From contig JACRMI010000032.1 of the NCBI GenBank assembly GCA_016215025.1, positions 1 to 64,000 on the forward strand: 64,000 nucleotides of DNA. Reading direction: 5' to 3'. The position numbers were made by a program, and so were the translations under genes. The notes below the pieces were generated by a model, which saw nothing but the letters and a program-made list of their open reading frames with translations, searched no databases and was not told where the DNA came from. Source of the stretch: Chloroflexota bacterium (GTDB lineage Bacteria > Chloroflexota > Anaerolineae > UBA4142). Below, piece by piece: positions 33,910 through 43,380 of the stretch (position 1 is the first letter of the stretch; each line of letters begins with the position of its first letter).

Positions 33910-33937
33910 ATCATACACCCAAATCACTACAAGTCAA
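33910..33937 (-). promoter_or_regulatory. Promoter for the 33838 membrane-protein gene
   Basis: On the minus strand TTGACT (33937-33932), 16-bp spacer, TATGAT (33915-33910). The spacer contains GTGATTTGGGTG, loosely like part of the 30-bp motif found upstream of three surface-protein genes further on. Confidence 0.65.
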
Positions 33938-34002
33938 TACAGAGCCCAGTCCGGCTTGGTTTGGACTCCCGTCGCCACCACCACAACAAATCTCGCCATC
34001 CC

Positions 34003-34067
34003 TTAACCGTCTCTTAACACAACGATTAACACGAATTAACCACGACTTGGCTGTCGCATGTTAGAGT
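34003..34067 (+). promoter_or_regulatory. Four phased TTAAC repeats and a -10 box (OmpR-type operator)
   Basis: TTAAC occurs at 34003, 34014, 34026 and 34036, steps of 11, 12 and 10 bp, one helical turn each. A -10-like TAGAGT lies at 34062-34067, placing the last repeat just at the -35 position, which is itself poor. Direct repeats of this spacing are the usual binding site of OmpR/PhoB-family regulators, and such a regulator is encoded at the end of this operon (36673). Confidence 0.65.
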
Positions 34068-34096
34068 AGGCACAAATCACACGAGGAAAAAATATC

Positions 34097-34555
34097 ATGA
34101 AAAAACCAGTCGCTTTGGCAATTGCCGGTGCACTCACAGCGCTAGTGCTGGTGCTAATGTTTGGGGTCGGAACAACCGTCGCAATTCAATCTTTCCTAGT
34201 CTCTCGAACATCCGCGCCGCAGCAATTACCTTTGGACAACGTCGCACCGAAATCAAACACAGCATCTAGCTCTGCGGCAACCACGTTTACAGCGGAGCAA
34301 GCGGGACAAATCGGGCTTGCCGCCGTGCCAAACTCCAAGCTCACGGCTGTCCCCGAACTCGTCGATTTGCAAGGCACGGTCGCGTACCAAGTGACGCTGA
34401 ACAGCGCGATTGTCTACATCGATGCGAATACGGGCAGAGTGCTTTACAACAGCACAAATGCGAATTCGACTCCAAACAATGATTCACTACGACGTTCTAG
34501 AGAACGTTCAGAATCACACGAAGAACACGAAGAGGAAGAAGAAGATGATGACTAG
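34097..34555 (+). CDS. Membrane-anchored PepSY-domain protein with acidic tail
   Basis: 152 residues. One N-terminal membrane helix (about 7-33) and a PepSY-type domain (FTAEQAGQIGLAAVP...VAYQVTLNSAIVYIDANTGRVLY, about 65-120). The C-terminus turns abruptly into a charged tail with HEEHEEEEEDDD, a plausible metal-binding stretch. PepSY proteins sit outside the membrane in redox, iron-reduction and inhibitor systems. First gene of an operon with ApbE and a ferric-reductase-like protein, so it probably handles electrons or metal at the surface. Confidence 0.75.
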   Translation: MKKPVALAIAGALTALVLVLMFGVGTTVAIQSFLVSRTSAPQQLPLDNVAPKSNTASSSAATTFTAEQAGQIGLAAVPNSKLTAVPELVDLQGTVAYQVTLNSAIVYIDANTGRVLYNSTNANSTPNNDSLRRSRERSESHEEHEEEEEDDD

Positions 34556-34829
34556 TCAAACTGTGGCAGTTAAGAAGACGCCCAAAACGAACACTGCAAC
34601 CGTAATCAAAACACTTGTCATGGCTGGCTCGCTCGCTGGAACGATTGGCGGCTGGGCACTGCTAGCCGCCGGTCAACTGCAAAACTCTGTTTCGACCATG
34701 CAACAAAATCCGACGATCACTCAACCCAGCACAAACCCCGCCGTCAACAATCCGACGACGAACCTGCGCCAGGTTACCGTGCCTAATTCACAGCCGCGTT
34801 CGATGACGCGAACTCGCTCGTCGCGCTAG
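34545..34829 (+). CDS. Small single-helix membrane protein, coupled to the PepSY gene
   Basis: 94 residues from ATG 34545, overlapping the PepSY gene by 11 bp, with GAGGA upstream formed by the acidic-tail codons. One membrane helix (about 21-43, TLVMAGSLAGTIGGWALLAAGQL) and a disordered Asn/Pro/Thr-rich exterior ending in SMTRTRSSR. No flavinylation motif (D/S-G-A-T/S-G or similar) is evident, so it is not clearly the ApbE substrate. Unknown family. Confidence 0.6.
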   Translation: MMTSQTVAVKKTPKTNTATVIKTLVMAGSLAGTIGGWALLAAGQLQNSVSTMQQNPTITQPSTNPAVNNPTTNLRQVTVPNSQPRSMTRTRSSR

Positions 34830-34837
34830 AAGGAAAA

Positions 34838-35767
34838 ATGCAACGTCTCGATTTTCGCGCAATGGGTTGCTACATGCTCGCTCTGATCGATTCGACCAAC
34901 CCAGATGCAACTGAAGCGCTTGCGCTCGTGCCGACCTGGTTCGAAGAGTGGGAAAACGTACTGAGTCGCTTCCGGGATAACAGCGAACTGAGCGCGCTCA
35001 ATCGCGCCGATGGCAAACCGTTTCAGGCAAGCGAGACGTTGTTCCTAGTCCTGCAAGCATCGTTGCAAGCCGCGCAAGATAGCGCTGGCTTGGTTACACC
35101 GACTCTACTCGATGCAGTCCAGGCGGCGGGCTATGATCGCAGCTTTGATGCGCTCGCCAAATCGATGGAACGCGCGACAATAGCAGCAGAAATTTTCGAT
35201 TGGCATTCGATTGAGTTGGATGAAAAAAATCGAACAGTGCGATTGCCGCGCGGAATGCATCTCGATTTCGGCGGCATCGCCAAAGGCTGGGCAGCCGATC
35301 AAGCAGCAGCGCGTTTGTCCGCCATCGCACCTGCGCTCGTCGATGCGGGCGGCGACATCGCCATCAGCGCACGCCAAGACAACGAAGAATGGAGCATTGG
35401 CATTGCCGATCCGTTTCGACCAGAATCGGATTTGGAATTGCTGATGGTCGAATGCGGCGGCGTTGCCACATCGGGACGCGACTATCGACGCTGGCAGCGC
35501 AACGGCAAGTGGCAACATCACATCATCAATCCGCGCACCGGCGAACCGGCGGATACTGATGTGTTGAGCGCAACCGTCATCGCTCCCACAACGCAACAAG
35601 CCGAAGTCGCCGCCAAGACGGCGTTGATTCTTGGAAGTCGTGCCGGCATGGAATGGCTCGAAAGACACGAAACGCTTGCGGGTCTATTCGTTCTGGAAGA
35701 TGGCACAATCGTTCGCTCATCCACGATGGAGCGCTATCTCTGGCGCGAGCCGGTTGTATTGAATTAA
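34838..35767 (+). CDS. apbE: FAD:protein FMN transferase
   Basis: 309 residues. ApbE attaches FMN covalently to Thr/Ser of exported flavoproteins. Family motifs: a start RLDFRAMGCYM, the Mg/FAD region HLDFGGIAKGWAADQA, VDAGGDIAIS, and GVATSGRDYRRW followed by HHIINPRTGEPADTDVLSATVIAPT. The usual export signal is missing, so it may act at the inner face or be exported by another route. It lies between the PepSY pair and the ferric-reductase-like membrane protein. Confidence 0.93.
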   Translation: MQRLDFRAMGCYMLALIDSTNPDATEALALVPTWFEEWENVLSRFRDNSELSALNRADGKPFQASETLFLVLQASLQAAQDSAGLVTPTLLDAVQAAGYDRSFDALAKSMERATIAAEIFDWHSIELDEKNRTVRLPRGMHLDFGGIAKGWAADQAAARLSAIAPALVDAGGDIAISARQDNEEWSIGIADPFRPESDLELLMVECGGVATSGRDYRRWQRNGKWQHHIINPRTGEPADTDVLSATVIAPTTQQAEVAAKTALILGSRAGMEWLERHETLAGLFVLEDGTIVRSSTMERYLWREPVVLN

Positions 35768-35782
35768 ATGTACTTTTAAGAT

Positions 35783-35892
35783 TGTCATCTTGAGGAGCGG
35801 TTCAAAAAAATTATTTCGGAATTCGGAAGCATCCGGCGACGAAGGATCTCTCACAGTTCGGTGTGAGACGCTTCGCTCCGCTCAGCATGACA
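35783..35892. repeat. TGTCA...TGACA palindromic element
   Basis: 110 bp with termini TGTCATCTTGAGGAGCG and CGCTCAGCATGACA and inner GAAGGATCTC / GTGAGACGCTTC arms. It lies between apbE and the downstream membrane gene and belongs to the same family as those at 22443, 58351 and 59192. Confidence 0.75.
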
Positions 35893-35923
35893 AATCGCAA
35901 GTGAATTATCAAACGGAGTTGAA

Positions 35924-36616
35924 ATGTCTAACAATATACAACGCAATGCGTCGAACACACTCGAACCAACTGTTCCACTTCCAATCGCCTTGCTCATTTT
36001 CTTCAGCACAGGCATCATCACAATTGCAATCGTACTCATGCTGCCATTGCTCTTTGGACCGGGCGTAAACGTCGCCTGGGACTTGACGCGAACCTCCGGC
36101 ATCGTCGCCTACTTGGTCATGTGGCTGTCCATCGTGTTCGGCTTGCTCATCACGAATCGTTTGGCGCAATTATGGCCTGGCGGACCTGTCGCGCTCGACC
36201 TCCATCAATTCACCAGCTTGCTTGGGCTTGCCTTTTCCCTTTTTCATGCGTTCATCTTGCTGGGCGATCACTATGTCAAATACACGTTGGCGCAGATATT
36301 GATCCCCTTTGCCAGTTCCAACTACCAGCCTATTTGGGTTGGCATGGGACAGCTCGCTTTCTATCTTTTAATTCCTGTAACGTTCAGTTTTTACATGCGC
36401 CGGTCACTTGGCGCTGAAGCTTGGCGACTCGTTCATGCCGCGAGTTTCTTTGCCTTTGCCATGATTACGATTCACGGGTTGCTCGCTGGCTCGGATAGCA
36501 AGAACCTGATGGTGCTAAGCATGTATGCGGTCACCGGTGCGTCCGTCGTCTTTTTGACGATTTATCGAATGATGACAATGGTGGTTAGTCCGCCCGCACA
36601 AGAAAATCACTCATGA
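35924..36616 (+). CDS. Ferric-reductase-like transmembrane protein (FRD/MsrQ type)
   Basis: 230 residues, six predicted helices (about 17-42, 48-70, 83-108, 123-150, 160-180, 190-212). Paired His residues in helices (DLHQFTSLLGLAFSLFHAFIL and LVHAASFFAFAMITIHGLL) fit two b-haems as in the ferric-reductase transmembrane superfamily. No flavin/NAD domain is attached, so electrons would have to come from quinol or a partner flavoprotein made by ApbE. Its stop overlaps the first possible start of the response regulator. Confidence 0.85.
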   Translation: MSNNIQRNASNTLEPTVPLPIALLIFFSTGIITIAIVLMLPLLFGPGVNVAWDLTRTSGIVAYLVMWLSIVFGLLITNRLAQLWPGGPVALDLHQFTSLLGLAFSLFHAFILLGDHYVKYTLAQILIPFASSNYQPIWVGMGQLAFYLLIPVTFSFYMRRSLGAEAWRLVHAASFFAFAMITIHGLLAGSDSKNLMVLSMYAVTGASVVFLTIYRMMTMVVSPPAQENHS

Positions 36617-36637
36617 GTTACGATAACCTCAATCTAC

Positions 36638-36666
36638 TTGCTCACATTCCCAGGTCGGAGTATACT
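36638..36666 (+). promoter_or_regulatory. Internal promoter for the two-component genes
   Basis: TTGCTC (36638-36643), 17-bp spacer, TATACT (36661-36666), six bases before ATG 36673. This predicts a leaderless message for the response regulator, in addition to read-through from the operon promoter. Confidence 0.65.
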
Positions 36667-36672
36667 CTGGAC

Positions 36673-37401
36673 ATGAGTAACACTCCGACTATTCTTCTCA
36701 TCGAAGATGACGAAGGCATTGCCGAACCACTCATCTTTGGATTGCAAAGCGAAGAGATGCGTGTCCTGCGCGCGACAAACGGCGCAGACGGTCTGAGGCT
36801 TGCACGCAACGAACATCCCGATGTGATCTTGCTCGACGTGATGCTGCCCGACCTAGATGGTTTTTCGATTTGTCGCACCTTGCGCCGCGAATCTACCGTA
36901 CCGATTGTGATGTTGACCGCGCGCGGACAAGAGATGGATCGCGTGATGGGCTTGGAGCTAGGCGCAGACGATTACATCGTCAAGCCGTTTAGTTTTCGCG
37001 AGATGCTTGCGCGCGTGCGCGCCATCATGCGTCGATTGGAATTAGATCGCAAAGCGTCGCCGCGTACCTCCGACCGAATCACCGTCGGCGAGCTGGTACT
37101 AGATCGAACGGCTCGCCAGTTATTTCGACGCGGAACCTTGGTCGATTTATCGCCGCGCGAATTTCAATTGATCGCCGTGCTGATGGACCGAATCGGTCAA
37201 GCTCTCTCGCGCCAGGAATTGCTTGACCTAGCATGGGGCGAAGAATGGGTTGGCAATCCGCGCACGCTCGACGTGCATATTCGCTGGCTGCGTGAAAAAA
37301 TCGAAGACAATTCCGCCACGCCGATTTACATCGAAACGGTGCGCGGGCACGGCTATCGCTTTGTCGATCCTACGCGAGGTACGGTAAATGCGTCCGCGTA
37401 G
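36673..37401 (+). CDS. OmpR-family response regulator
   Basis: 242 residues from ATG 36673. A start at ATG 36613 overlapping the previous TGA would add 20 non-conserved residues, and both may be used. Receiver domain with acidic pocket IEDDEG, phospho-acceptor Asp in LLDVMLPDLDG, Thr in MLTARG and Lys in DDYIVKPF. The C-terminal winged helix (SPREFQLIAVL...RTLDVHIRWLREKIE...VRGHGYRF) is OmpR/PhoB-like and would recognise direct repeats such as those at 34003-34040. It overlaps the kinase gene by 14 bp. Confidence 0.93.
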   Translation: MSNTPTILLIEDDEGIAEPLIFGLQSEEMRVLRATNGADGLRLARNEHPDVILLDVMLPDLDGFSICRTLRRESTVPIVMLTARGQEMDRVMGLELGADDYIVKPFSFREMLARVRAIMRRLELDRKASPRTSDRITVGELVLDRTARQLFRRGTLVDLSPREFQLIAVLMDRIGQALSRQELLDLAWGEEWVGNPRTLDVHIRWLREKIEDNSATPIYIETVRGHGYRFVDPTRGTVNASA

Positions 37402-38821
37402 TTTGCAGAGTCGCTTGCTGCTAACGTTCGTGACGCTCATGGTGCTGGGTCTCGGCGGCGTCATCTTGTTCAGCAGCATTCGGCTGACTCGGCAAATTCT
37501 GGACCGCAGTCAGCGCGATTTGCAATTGCAGGCGCAGATCATTGCGAATGCTCTGCGTGAGCCAGTGGCTCACGCAGAAGAAGAAGAACGCAACAACGAA
37601 AGCGGTCGTTCGCTCGATACTCTGATCGGCTCGTATGCACAAGGAGTGGGTGGGCGTTTGACTTTGTTAGATCGCAACTTGCGAGTCATTTTTAGTTCCG
37701 ATAATTTGGTCCCCATCAACTTTAAAGCAAGTCATCGTGAGTTTGTGGTTGCGAGCGACGGCACTTTGCAATCGGATATTCGAACCGACGAATGGCGCAA
37801 AGAAGAACGATTGTTTGTTGCGGTTCCTCTCCGCGGAGAACACAATGAAGTCATGGGATGGGTGCAGCTCTCGACTCCCATGACACCTATCTACAAAGAA
37901 ATCCTCGAAACGTGGATCAGTTATACGGCAATTGGGCTGGCGATGCTTTTGGTCACCGCGATCGCCAGCGTGGTCATCGCGCGGCAGATCGCCGTGCCCG
38001 TTCAGAAATTGACGACGACGAGCGAGCAAATCGCGGCGGGCAAACTCGACCAGCGCGTGTCGCCCGAAGGACCCAATGAGATTCAGCGGCTCGCCGTCGC
38101 GTTCAATCGCATGACCGAACGCGTGCAAGAGATGATCGAGCAGCAGCGTGAGTTTGTGGACAACGCCGCACACGAATTGCGTTCACCGCTCACGAGCATC
38201 CGGTTACGAATCGAAATGCTGCAAACACGCGGCAAGAACGATCCGCAATTGACGCAGCGTTATCTCGGACAAATGGAACGCGAAGTGGGCTATTTGCAAC
38301 GGATGATCGATCATCTGCTCTCGCTTGCCTCCATTGAAAACAATCCAGATATTCTTGTAATGACTCCGCTTGATCTCGCGCTCTTGCTTTACGATGTCGC
38401 CGACAGCATGGGCGAAATTGTACGCCAAGCTGGACTCGACTTTAAGACAGATATTCCAGAACGTCTGCCAACCGTTCAAGCCAATGCCGATCAGATGATG
38501 ATCATGCTGCGTAATTTGATCGACAATGCGATCAAGTACACGCCGCGCGGCGGAACAATATTGTTGACGGCGAAATCGTTGCCAAATCAAGTCGAAATTC
38601 AAGTAGCGGATACTGGCGTTGGAATTCCCGCCGATTCTCTGCCGCATATCTTTGATCGATTCTATCGCGTGGACAAGTCGCATTCACGCGCGACGGGCGG
38701 CACAGGATTGGGACTGTCGCTCGTGCAGACGATTGTTCAAGCGCATCACGGTCGCATCGATGCGACAAGCCAAGTCAATCAAGGCAGCACGTTCACGATC
38801 CATCTGCCGATTCAAGCGTAG
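37388..38821 (+). CDS. Membrane sensor histidine kinase
   Basis: 477 residues. Two membrane helices (about 10-30 and 178-200) bracket a ~150-residue extracytoplasmic sensor. HAMP (ARQIAVPVQKLTTTSEQIAAGKLDQRV), HisKA with the phospho-His in FVDNAAHELRSPLTSIR, and HATPase with N box LIDNAIKYTPRGG, G1 VADTGVGIP and G2 GGTGLGLSL follow. Partner of the regulator just upstream. The sensor region shows no named domain. Operon position suggests it monitors redox or metal status at the envelope. Confidence 0.93.
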   Translation: MRPRSLQSRLLLTFVTLMVLGLGGVILFSSIRLTRQILDRSQRDLQLQAQIIANALREPVAHAEEEERNNESGRSLDTLIGSYAQGVGGRLTLLDRNLRVIFSSDNLVPINFKASHREFVVASDGTLQSDIRTDEWRKEERLFVAVPLRGEHNEVMGWVQLSTPMTPIYKEILETWISYTAIGLAMLLVTAIASVVIARQIAVPVQKLTTTSEQIAAGKLDQRVSPEGPNEIQRLAVAFNRMTERVQEMIEQQREFVDNAAHELRSPLTSIRLRIEMLQTRGKNDPQLTQRYLGQMEREVGYLQRMIDHLLSLASIENNPDILVMTPLDLALLLYDVADSMGEIVRQAGLDFKTDIPERLPTVQANADQMMIMLRNLIDNAIKYTPRGGTILLTAKSLPNQVEIQVADTGVGIPADSLPHIFDRFYRVDKSHSRATGGTGLGLSLVQTIVQAHHGRIDATSQVNQGSTFTIHLPIQA

Positions 38822-38823
38822 AA

Positions 38824-38858
38824 AACAGCGAGACATTCAACACGAATGCCTCGCTGTT
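38824..38858. terminator. Hairpin between convergent kinase and UvrA-like genes
   Basis: A 15-bp stem with one mismatch (AACAGCGAG.CATTC with GAATG.CTCGCTGTT) and loop AACAC, three bases past the kinase stop. The T run is weak. Confidence 0.6.
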
Positions 38859-38866
38859 AGCAAATG

Positions 38867-38888
38867 GGACAAATTTGGAAATTTGTCC
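38867..38888. repeat. Perfect palindrome GGACAAATTT-GG-AAATTTGTCC
   Basis: A 10-bp inverted repeat around GG that touches the stop region of the UvrA-like gene. It may add termination for the minus strand. Confidence 0.5.
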
Positions 38889-41428
38889 TACATCGCTAGA
38901 AATTTCCCCGTCAACGATTTCGGCGACCGCGCAATATCCTCCGGCGTTCCTTCGGCGATAATTTCTCCACCAGCCGCGCCTCCTTCCGGTCCCAGGTCGA
39001 TGACCCAGTCCGCGGCGCGCATGACATCGAGGTTGTGCTCGACGACGGTCACTGTGTTACCCGCATCGACTAATTGCTGTAAGAAGACAAGTAACTTGGC
39101 TGTGTCGGCAACATGCAACCCCGTCGTCGGTTCGTCGAGAAGATAGAGCGTGTGTCCGACGGCACGCCGCCCCAGTTCTTTTGCGAGCTTGACACGCTGC
39201 GCTTCTCCGCCCGATAACGTCGTCGCCGGTTGTCCAAGCTGCAAATATCCCAGTCCCACTTGCGTCATCAGACCAAGACGGGATGCCACAGCGGGCACGT
39301 CTTGAAAGACATTCAATGCCTCTTCGATGGTTAGGTCCAGCACCTGGGCGACATTGTAACCGTTGTATTCAACGGCGAGTACTTCGCGTTTGAATCTCCG
39401 CCCATGACACGTTGGACAACGCACTTGAACATCGGGCAAAAAGTGCATCTCGACCGACAGTACGCCTGATCCTTCGCAGCGTTCGCATCGACCGCCCGGA
39501 ACGTTGAACGAGAAATGTCGCGCCGTCATTCCGCGCTCTTTGGCCGACGGCAGCGCGGCGAACGTTTCACGAATCGGACCGAACGCGTCGGTGTACGTTG
39601 CCGCATTCGAGCGCGGCGAACGTTGAATCGCGCTTTGATCGATAGTTACAACTTTGCCGATGTATTCCCAACCTTCGATTTTGTCATGCACGCCGGGGAT
39701 ATCGCTGGCATTGTAGAAACGCTGACGCGCCGCGCGATCGAGGATATCGAACGCGAGCGAAGACTTGCCCGACCCCGAGACGCCGGTGATGGCGATCAAC
39801 ATTCCCAGCGGCAGCTTGACGGTAAGGTCCTTGAGATTATGTTCGCGCGCGCCGCTAATCACTAGATGATGACCGTTGCCAGTTCGCCTCTCGCGCGGCG
39901 GATTCACGGATTGCCGACCGGACATATAGTCGCCGGTGATCGAATCACCACATGCAGCTACCTCATCAGGTGATCCCGACACGACGATGCGTCCACCATG
40001 CTTGCCCGCGCCAGGTCCAATATCGACAACATGATCGGCGGAGCGTAGCACCTGCAAGTCGTGCTCGATCACAAGCACCGTATTGCCCAGGTCGCGCAAT
40101 TGCTTGAACACGCGAATCAATCGATCCGTATCGCGTGGATGAAGACCAATCGTCGGTTCGTCGAGAACATAGAGAACGCCGGTCAGACCAGAGCCAAGCA
40201 ATGCAGCCAATCGCAAACGCTGCGCTTCGCCCGCCGACAATGTTGGCGAAGATCGCTCCATCGTGAGATAGCCAACTCCGACATCGACCAGACGACGCAC
40301 GCGATCTCGCAAATCGGCGGCAATCGGTTCGGCAATCATCCACTCCTCAGCCGAAAGAATTTCTTTCAATCGATTCAGCCAGTTCGCAAGTTCAGTGAGC
40401 GGCAAACGCGAAAGGTCGATGATCGATTGACCGATGATGAGCACTTGACGGCTCGCTTGAGACAATCGTGTACCCTGGCAATCCGGACATGTTTGCTCAG
40501 ATAGCAACTTGCCCATCTTTTCGCGATAGCTGGGATCGCCGATGTGATCGGCATAGCGACGCATTAGACTTGTCACGACGCCTTCAAAATAACCGCGACT
40601 CACAGTGTCGGGTAGCTTGACGTTCGGAAAGTGGCGACGGAACTGCGGACTTGCCACGCCATAGAAGAGCAAATCGCGTTGAAGCTCGCCAAGCTGCTTG
40701 ACCGGCAGATTCGGATCGAAATCAAATCCAAAGTGCTTGCCAGCTTGCTTGAGTGTCTCTGAATTTCGCGGAATGAGGTAAACCTTGTCCCATCCGTTAA
40801 CCGCGCCATCCACGATGCTCAGATCCGAATTGACGAGCGCAGGTAGGTTCGGCTGAATCACTGTGCCCAAGCCGGTACAAGTTGGACAAGCGCCGGCGGG
40901 TTTGTTGAACGAAAAATTCGCCATGCCGATCTCGGGAATCGGCTTGCCGCAATTCGGACAGGGAAAAGTTTCGACGTCAAGCGCCGAATCGCTCACGCCG
41001 TTGCCTGCGGATTCATCGTCCCAGATTTCGCTGCCGTTCACATCGTGCGATGGCGGAACATCGGCACCGCAAGACGGACAAGGACGATGACCCAATCGTG
41101 CGTAGAGGATACGCAGATAAGTGAAGACTTCGGTGACCGTGCCGACCGTCGAGCGCGGGCTGTGGTTGGTCAAATGTTGATCGACGCTGATGGACGGCGA
41201 CAGTCCTTCAATCGCATCAACTTGTGGCTTGCTCAATGCCCACGTCACTAGCCCCAATGACTCCATGAATTGCCGTTGACCTTCATTGTGCAACGTGTCG
41301 AAAGCAAGCGTAGATTTACCCGAACCAGAGAGACCGGGAAAGACGACGAGCTTGTTCTTTGGAATGCTCAGCGTAATGTTCTTGAGATTGTGCAGCCGAG
41401 CACTCCGAATCGTGATCGTATCCTGCAA
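38888..41428 (-). CDS. Short UvrA paralogue (UvrA2/DrrC-like ABC protein)
   Basis: 846 residues from TTG 41428 with GGGGGTG upstream. Two ABC ATPase modules ([32 protein letters not shown]; signature [12 protein letters not shown] and [12 protein letters not shown]) and three Cys-rich zinc modules ([34 protein letters not shown]). About 100 residues shorter than housekeeping UvrA, with part of the UvrB-binding/insertion region reduced, as in UvrA2 and drug-resistance DrrC. It may remove or sense bulky DNA-bound compounds. uvrB lies 27 kb away and uvrA proper is not in the window. Confidence 0.88.
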   Translation of the reverse strand: MQDTITIRSARLHNLKNITLSIPKNKLVVFPGLSGSGKSTLAFDTLHNEGQRQFMESLGLVTWALSKPQVDAIEGLSPSISVDQHLTNHSPRSTVGTVTEVFTYLRILYARLGHRPCPSCGADVPPSHDVNGSEIWDDESAGNGVSDSALDVETFPCPNCGKPIPEIGMANFSFNKPAGACPTCTGLGTVIQPNLPALVNSDLSIVDGAVNGWDKVYLIPRNSETLKQAGKHFGFDFDPNLPVKQLGELQRDLLFYGVASPQFRRHFPNVKLPDTVSRGYFEGVVTSLMRRYADHIGDPSYREKMGKLLSEQTCPDCQGTRLSQASRQVLIIGQSIIDLSRLPLTELANWLNRLKEILSAEEWMIAEPIAADLRDRVRRLVDVGVGYLTMERSSPTLSAGEAQRLRLAALLGSGLTGVLYVLDEPTIGLHPRDTDRLIRVFKQLRDLGNTVLVIEHDLQVLRSADHVVDIGPGAGKHGGRIVVSGSPDEVAACGDSITGDYMSGRQSVNPPRERRTGNGHHLVISGAREHNLKDLTVKLPLGMLIAITGVSGSGKSSLAFDILDRAARQRFYNASDIPGVHDKIEGWEYIGKVVTIDQSAIQRSPRSNAATYTDAFGPIRETFAALPSAKERGMTARHFSFNVPGGRCERCEGSGVLSVEMHFLPDVQVRCPTCHGRRFKREVLAVEYNGYNVAQVLDLTIEEALNVFQDVPAVASRLGLMTQVGLGYLQLGQPATTLSGGEAQRVKLAKELGRRAVGHTLYLLDEPTTGLHVADTAKLLVFLQQLVDAGNTVTVVEHNLDVMRAADWVIDLGPEGGAAGGEIIAEGTPEDIARSPKSLTGKFLAM

Positions 41429-41606
41429 TTTTTCACCCCCAATTTTTCGTTCTCTGCAACCCTAATTATACTACCCTGGTGCGCGAGTGGAGGGTTGTAG
41501 AATGGTAAATACTAGAAACTGGCGAATAGAAAATGAGCGTTGCACATTTTCCGCGCACATTTTCAGTGATGATTCCCAACAGTGGGCAATCGCTCGTCCG
41601 TCGGGC

Positions 41607-41634
41607 TTGACGCACGCGTAATGCAGGGTATAAT
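41607..41634 (+). promoter_or_regulatory. Promoter of the PucR-family regulator
   Basis: TTGACG (41607-41612), 16-bp spacer, TATAAT (41629-41634). A ~60-nt leader follows. Confidence 0.75.
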
Positions 41635-41659
41635 CAGCTTGACTGTGAAAAACTTAGTC

Positions 41660-41681
41660 CCCATCGACCCTTGCCGATGGG
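41660..41681 (+). other. Leader hairpin, possible attenuator
   Basis: A CCCATCG/CGATGGG stem with 8-nt loop in the PucR leader, followed by TTTCCTCTTT, and AGGA just before ATG 41701. It is weak as a terminator. Regulation is a guess. Confidence 0.3.
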
Positions 41682-41700
41682 TTTCCTCTTTGCAGGAACT

Positions 41701-43320
41701 ATGCCAGATACCAAGCCGCTTACGCTTCAAGAACTTGTTTCGCTCGCGCTCCCCATCGAAACCCGCGTCCTCGCCGGACACAAATCTCTCGATCATCCGG
41801 TGACCTGGGTCGTCTCAGCTTCCGCGCAAGATGGCGCTCACCGAATCGACTCGGGAGATTTTGCATTCTTGCTTCCGCCTTATCCCACCGACCTTTCGAC
41901 GCACATTCCGCACCTGGCGCAAATCGGTATTGCCGGTTTGGCGATCGTCGGCGAGCCGTCGCCTGCGTTGGTCACAGCTGCCGCGCACGCGAACCTTCCG
42001 TTATTCAGCTTGCCCGCAGCCACGAACCTGCGTCACATCGAACGAATGACGCTGGGGCTGTTGCTCGATCACGGCGCAGCGATGGAACGCCGCGTGGCGC
42101 AGTTGTACGAGCAGCTCACGGTCCTCTCGGCAGAAAACGCCGGTCTGGAAGCAATGGCCCAACTTATCGGCAAGACAACTGGCAAGACAGTGTTGATTCA
42201 AGACAAACGCTTGAACATCATCGCATCGTGCATCATGCCCGAAGATTCAGAGCATCGTGCTGCGATTGAGTCTTGGGTAACCTCGCCCGACAATCTCAGC
42301 GAAGGCTTGCGCGACCGAAAACGCGCCGCGCAAAATATCGGCGCGACGGAGCAATCGCTTTCGATTGAAAGTCTCGCGCGCTTGATCGTTCCCATCATCG
42401 TCAAAGGCATGGCGCGCGGATTTATTTCGCTCGTCGGCGCGCGTGAGTCGATGCGCATGTTTGATCGAAGCGCGGCGGAACGAAGCGCGGCGGCGTGCGC
42501 GTTAGAGATGGCGAAGGTCAAAGCGGTGAGCGAAGCAGAAAAACGCGTCCGCGGGAATTTTGTCGATGCCATGTTAACCGGCAATCTTTCGCCCACCGAA
42601 GCCATTCATTGGGCGAAACGCAATCGCTATAATCCCGAAGGGCGGCACGCGGCGCTTCTGGTCGATTGGGCGAAGAAGGAACATCCATCGTACCGCCGCT
42701 TGGAAACATTGGTACATGGTCAAGCGAGCAGCTTTCATACGCAAGTGTTGACGCAAGGACGCGAAAACGAAGTCGTAATCTTTGCGCGACTCGAACCGCG
42801 TCAAGGCGTGGAAAGCGCGCGCCAAATTGCGGAATCGATTCGTCGCCAAGCCACCAACGAATTTGCCAGCGATCCAATCGCCATCGGCATCGGTCGCCCG
42901 GTCGATGCGTTGATCGGCTTGCGCGATTCATATCGCGAAGCGCGACAGGCGCTTTCGATGGCGCGGCGTCTCGCCGAACCGAACCCCCTTTATTTCGGCG
43001 AACTCAACGTCTATCGTCTCCTCTTTCAATTGGAATACAGCCCCGAATTGGCATCCTTTTGCCAAGAGACCATTGGCACGCTGATCGAATATGATCGCGC
43101 GCAAGGAACCGATTTGGTTGAAACACTCAGCTCGTATTTCGCGCACAAGGGCAATTTGAGCGCGACCGCCGAAGCGCTGTTCGTGCATCGCAACACCCTG
43201 CTTTATCGCATGGAACGCATCCGCGAGATCAGCGGTCTCGATCTCGACAATCCCGAAACGCGCTTGAGCATTCAACTGGCGTTGCGCGCGAATCGATTGT
43301 TGACGGCGAGGGAAGAATAG
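41701..43320 (+). CDS. PucR-family transcriptional regulator
   Basis: 539 residues from ATG 41701 with AGGA five bases upstream. The N-terminal PucR sensor domain (LTLQELVSLALPIETRVLAGHKSLDHPVTWV) is followed by a GAF-like middle (GKTVLIQDKRLNIIASC) and a GGDEF-like fold (AIGIGRPVDALIGLRDSYREARQAL). The C-terminal HTH_30 is NLSATAEALFVHRNTLLYRMERI. PucR proteins control purine, amino-acid or aldehyde metabolism genes. The target is unknown, and no catabolic operon adjoins. It has its own promoter and a strong terminator. Confidence 0.92.
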   Translation: MPDTKPLTLQELVSLALPIETRVLAGHKSLDHPVTWVVSASAQDGAHRIDSGDFAFLLPPYPTDLSTHIPHLAQIGIAGLAIVGEPSPALVTAAAHANLPLFSLPAATNLRHIERMTLGLLLDHGAAMERRVAQLYEQLTVLSAENAGLEAMAQLIGKTTGKTVLIQDKRLNIIASCIMPEDSEHRAAIESWVTSPDNLSEGLRDRKRAAQNIGATEQSLSIESLARLIVPIIVKGMARGFISLVGARESMRMFDRSAAERSAAACALEMAKVKAVSEAEKRVRGNFVDAMLTGNLSPTEAIHWAKRNRYNPEGRHAALLVDWAKKEHPSYRRLETLVHGQASSFHTQVLTQGRENEVVIFARLEPRQGVESARQIAESIRRQATNEFASDPIAIGIGRPVDALIGLRDSYREARQALSMARRLAEPNPLYFGELNVYRLLFQLEYSPELASFCQETIGTLIEYDRAQGTDLVETLSSYFAHKGNLSATAEALFVHRNTLLYRMERIREISGLDLDNPETRLSIQLALRANRLLTAREE

Positions 43321-43330
43321 CGACATCTAA

Positions 43331-43368
43331 ACAAAAAATGCCCTTGATTTCTCAGGGGCATTTTTTGT
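43331..43368. terminator. Bidirectional intrinsic terminator
   Basis: Stem ACAAAAAATGCCC / GGGCATTTTTTGT around TTGATTTCTCAG, with A and T runs on either side, ten bases after the PucR stop and downstream of the convergent SRPBCC gene. Confidence 0.88.
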
Positions 43369-43380
43369 TTTCTAAAACGC

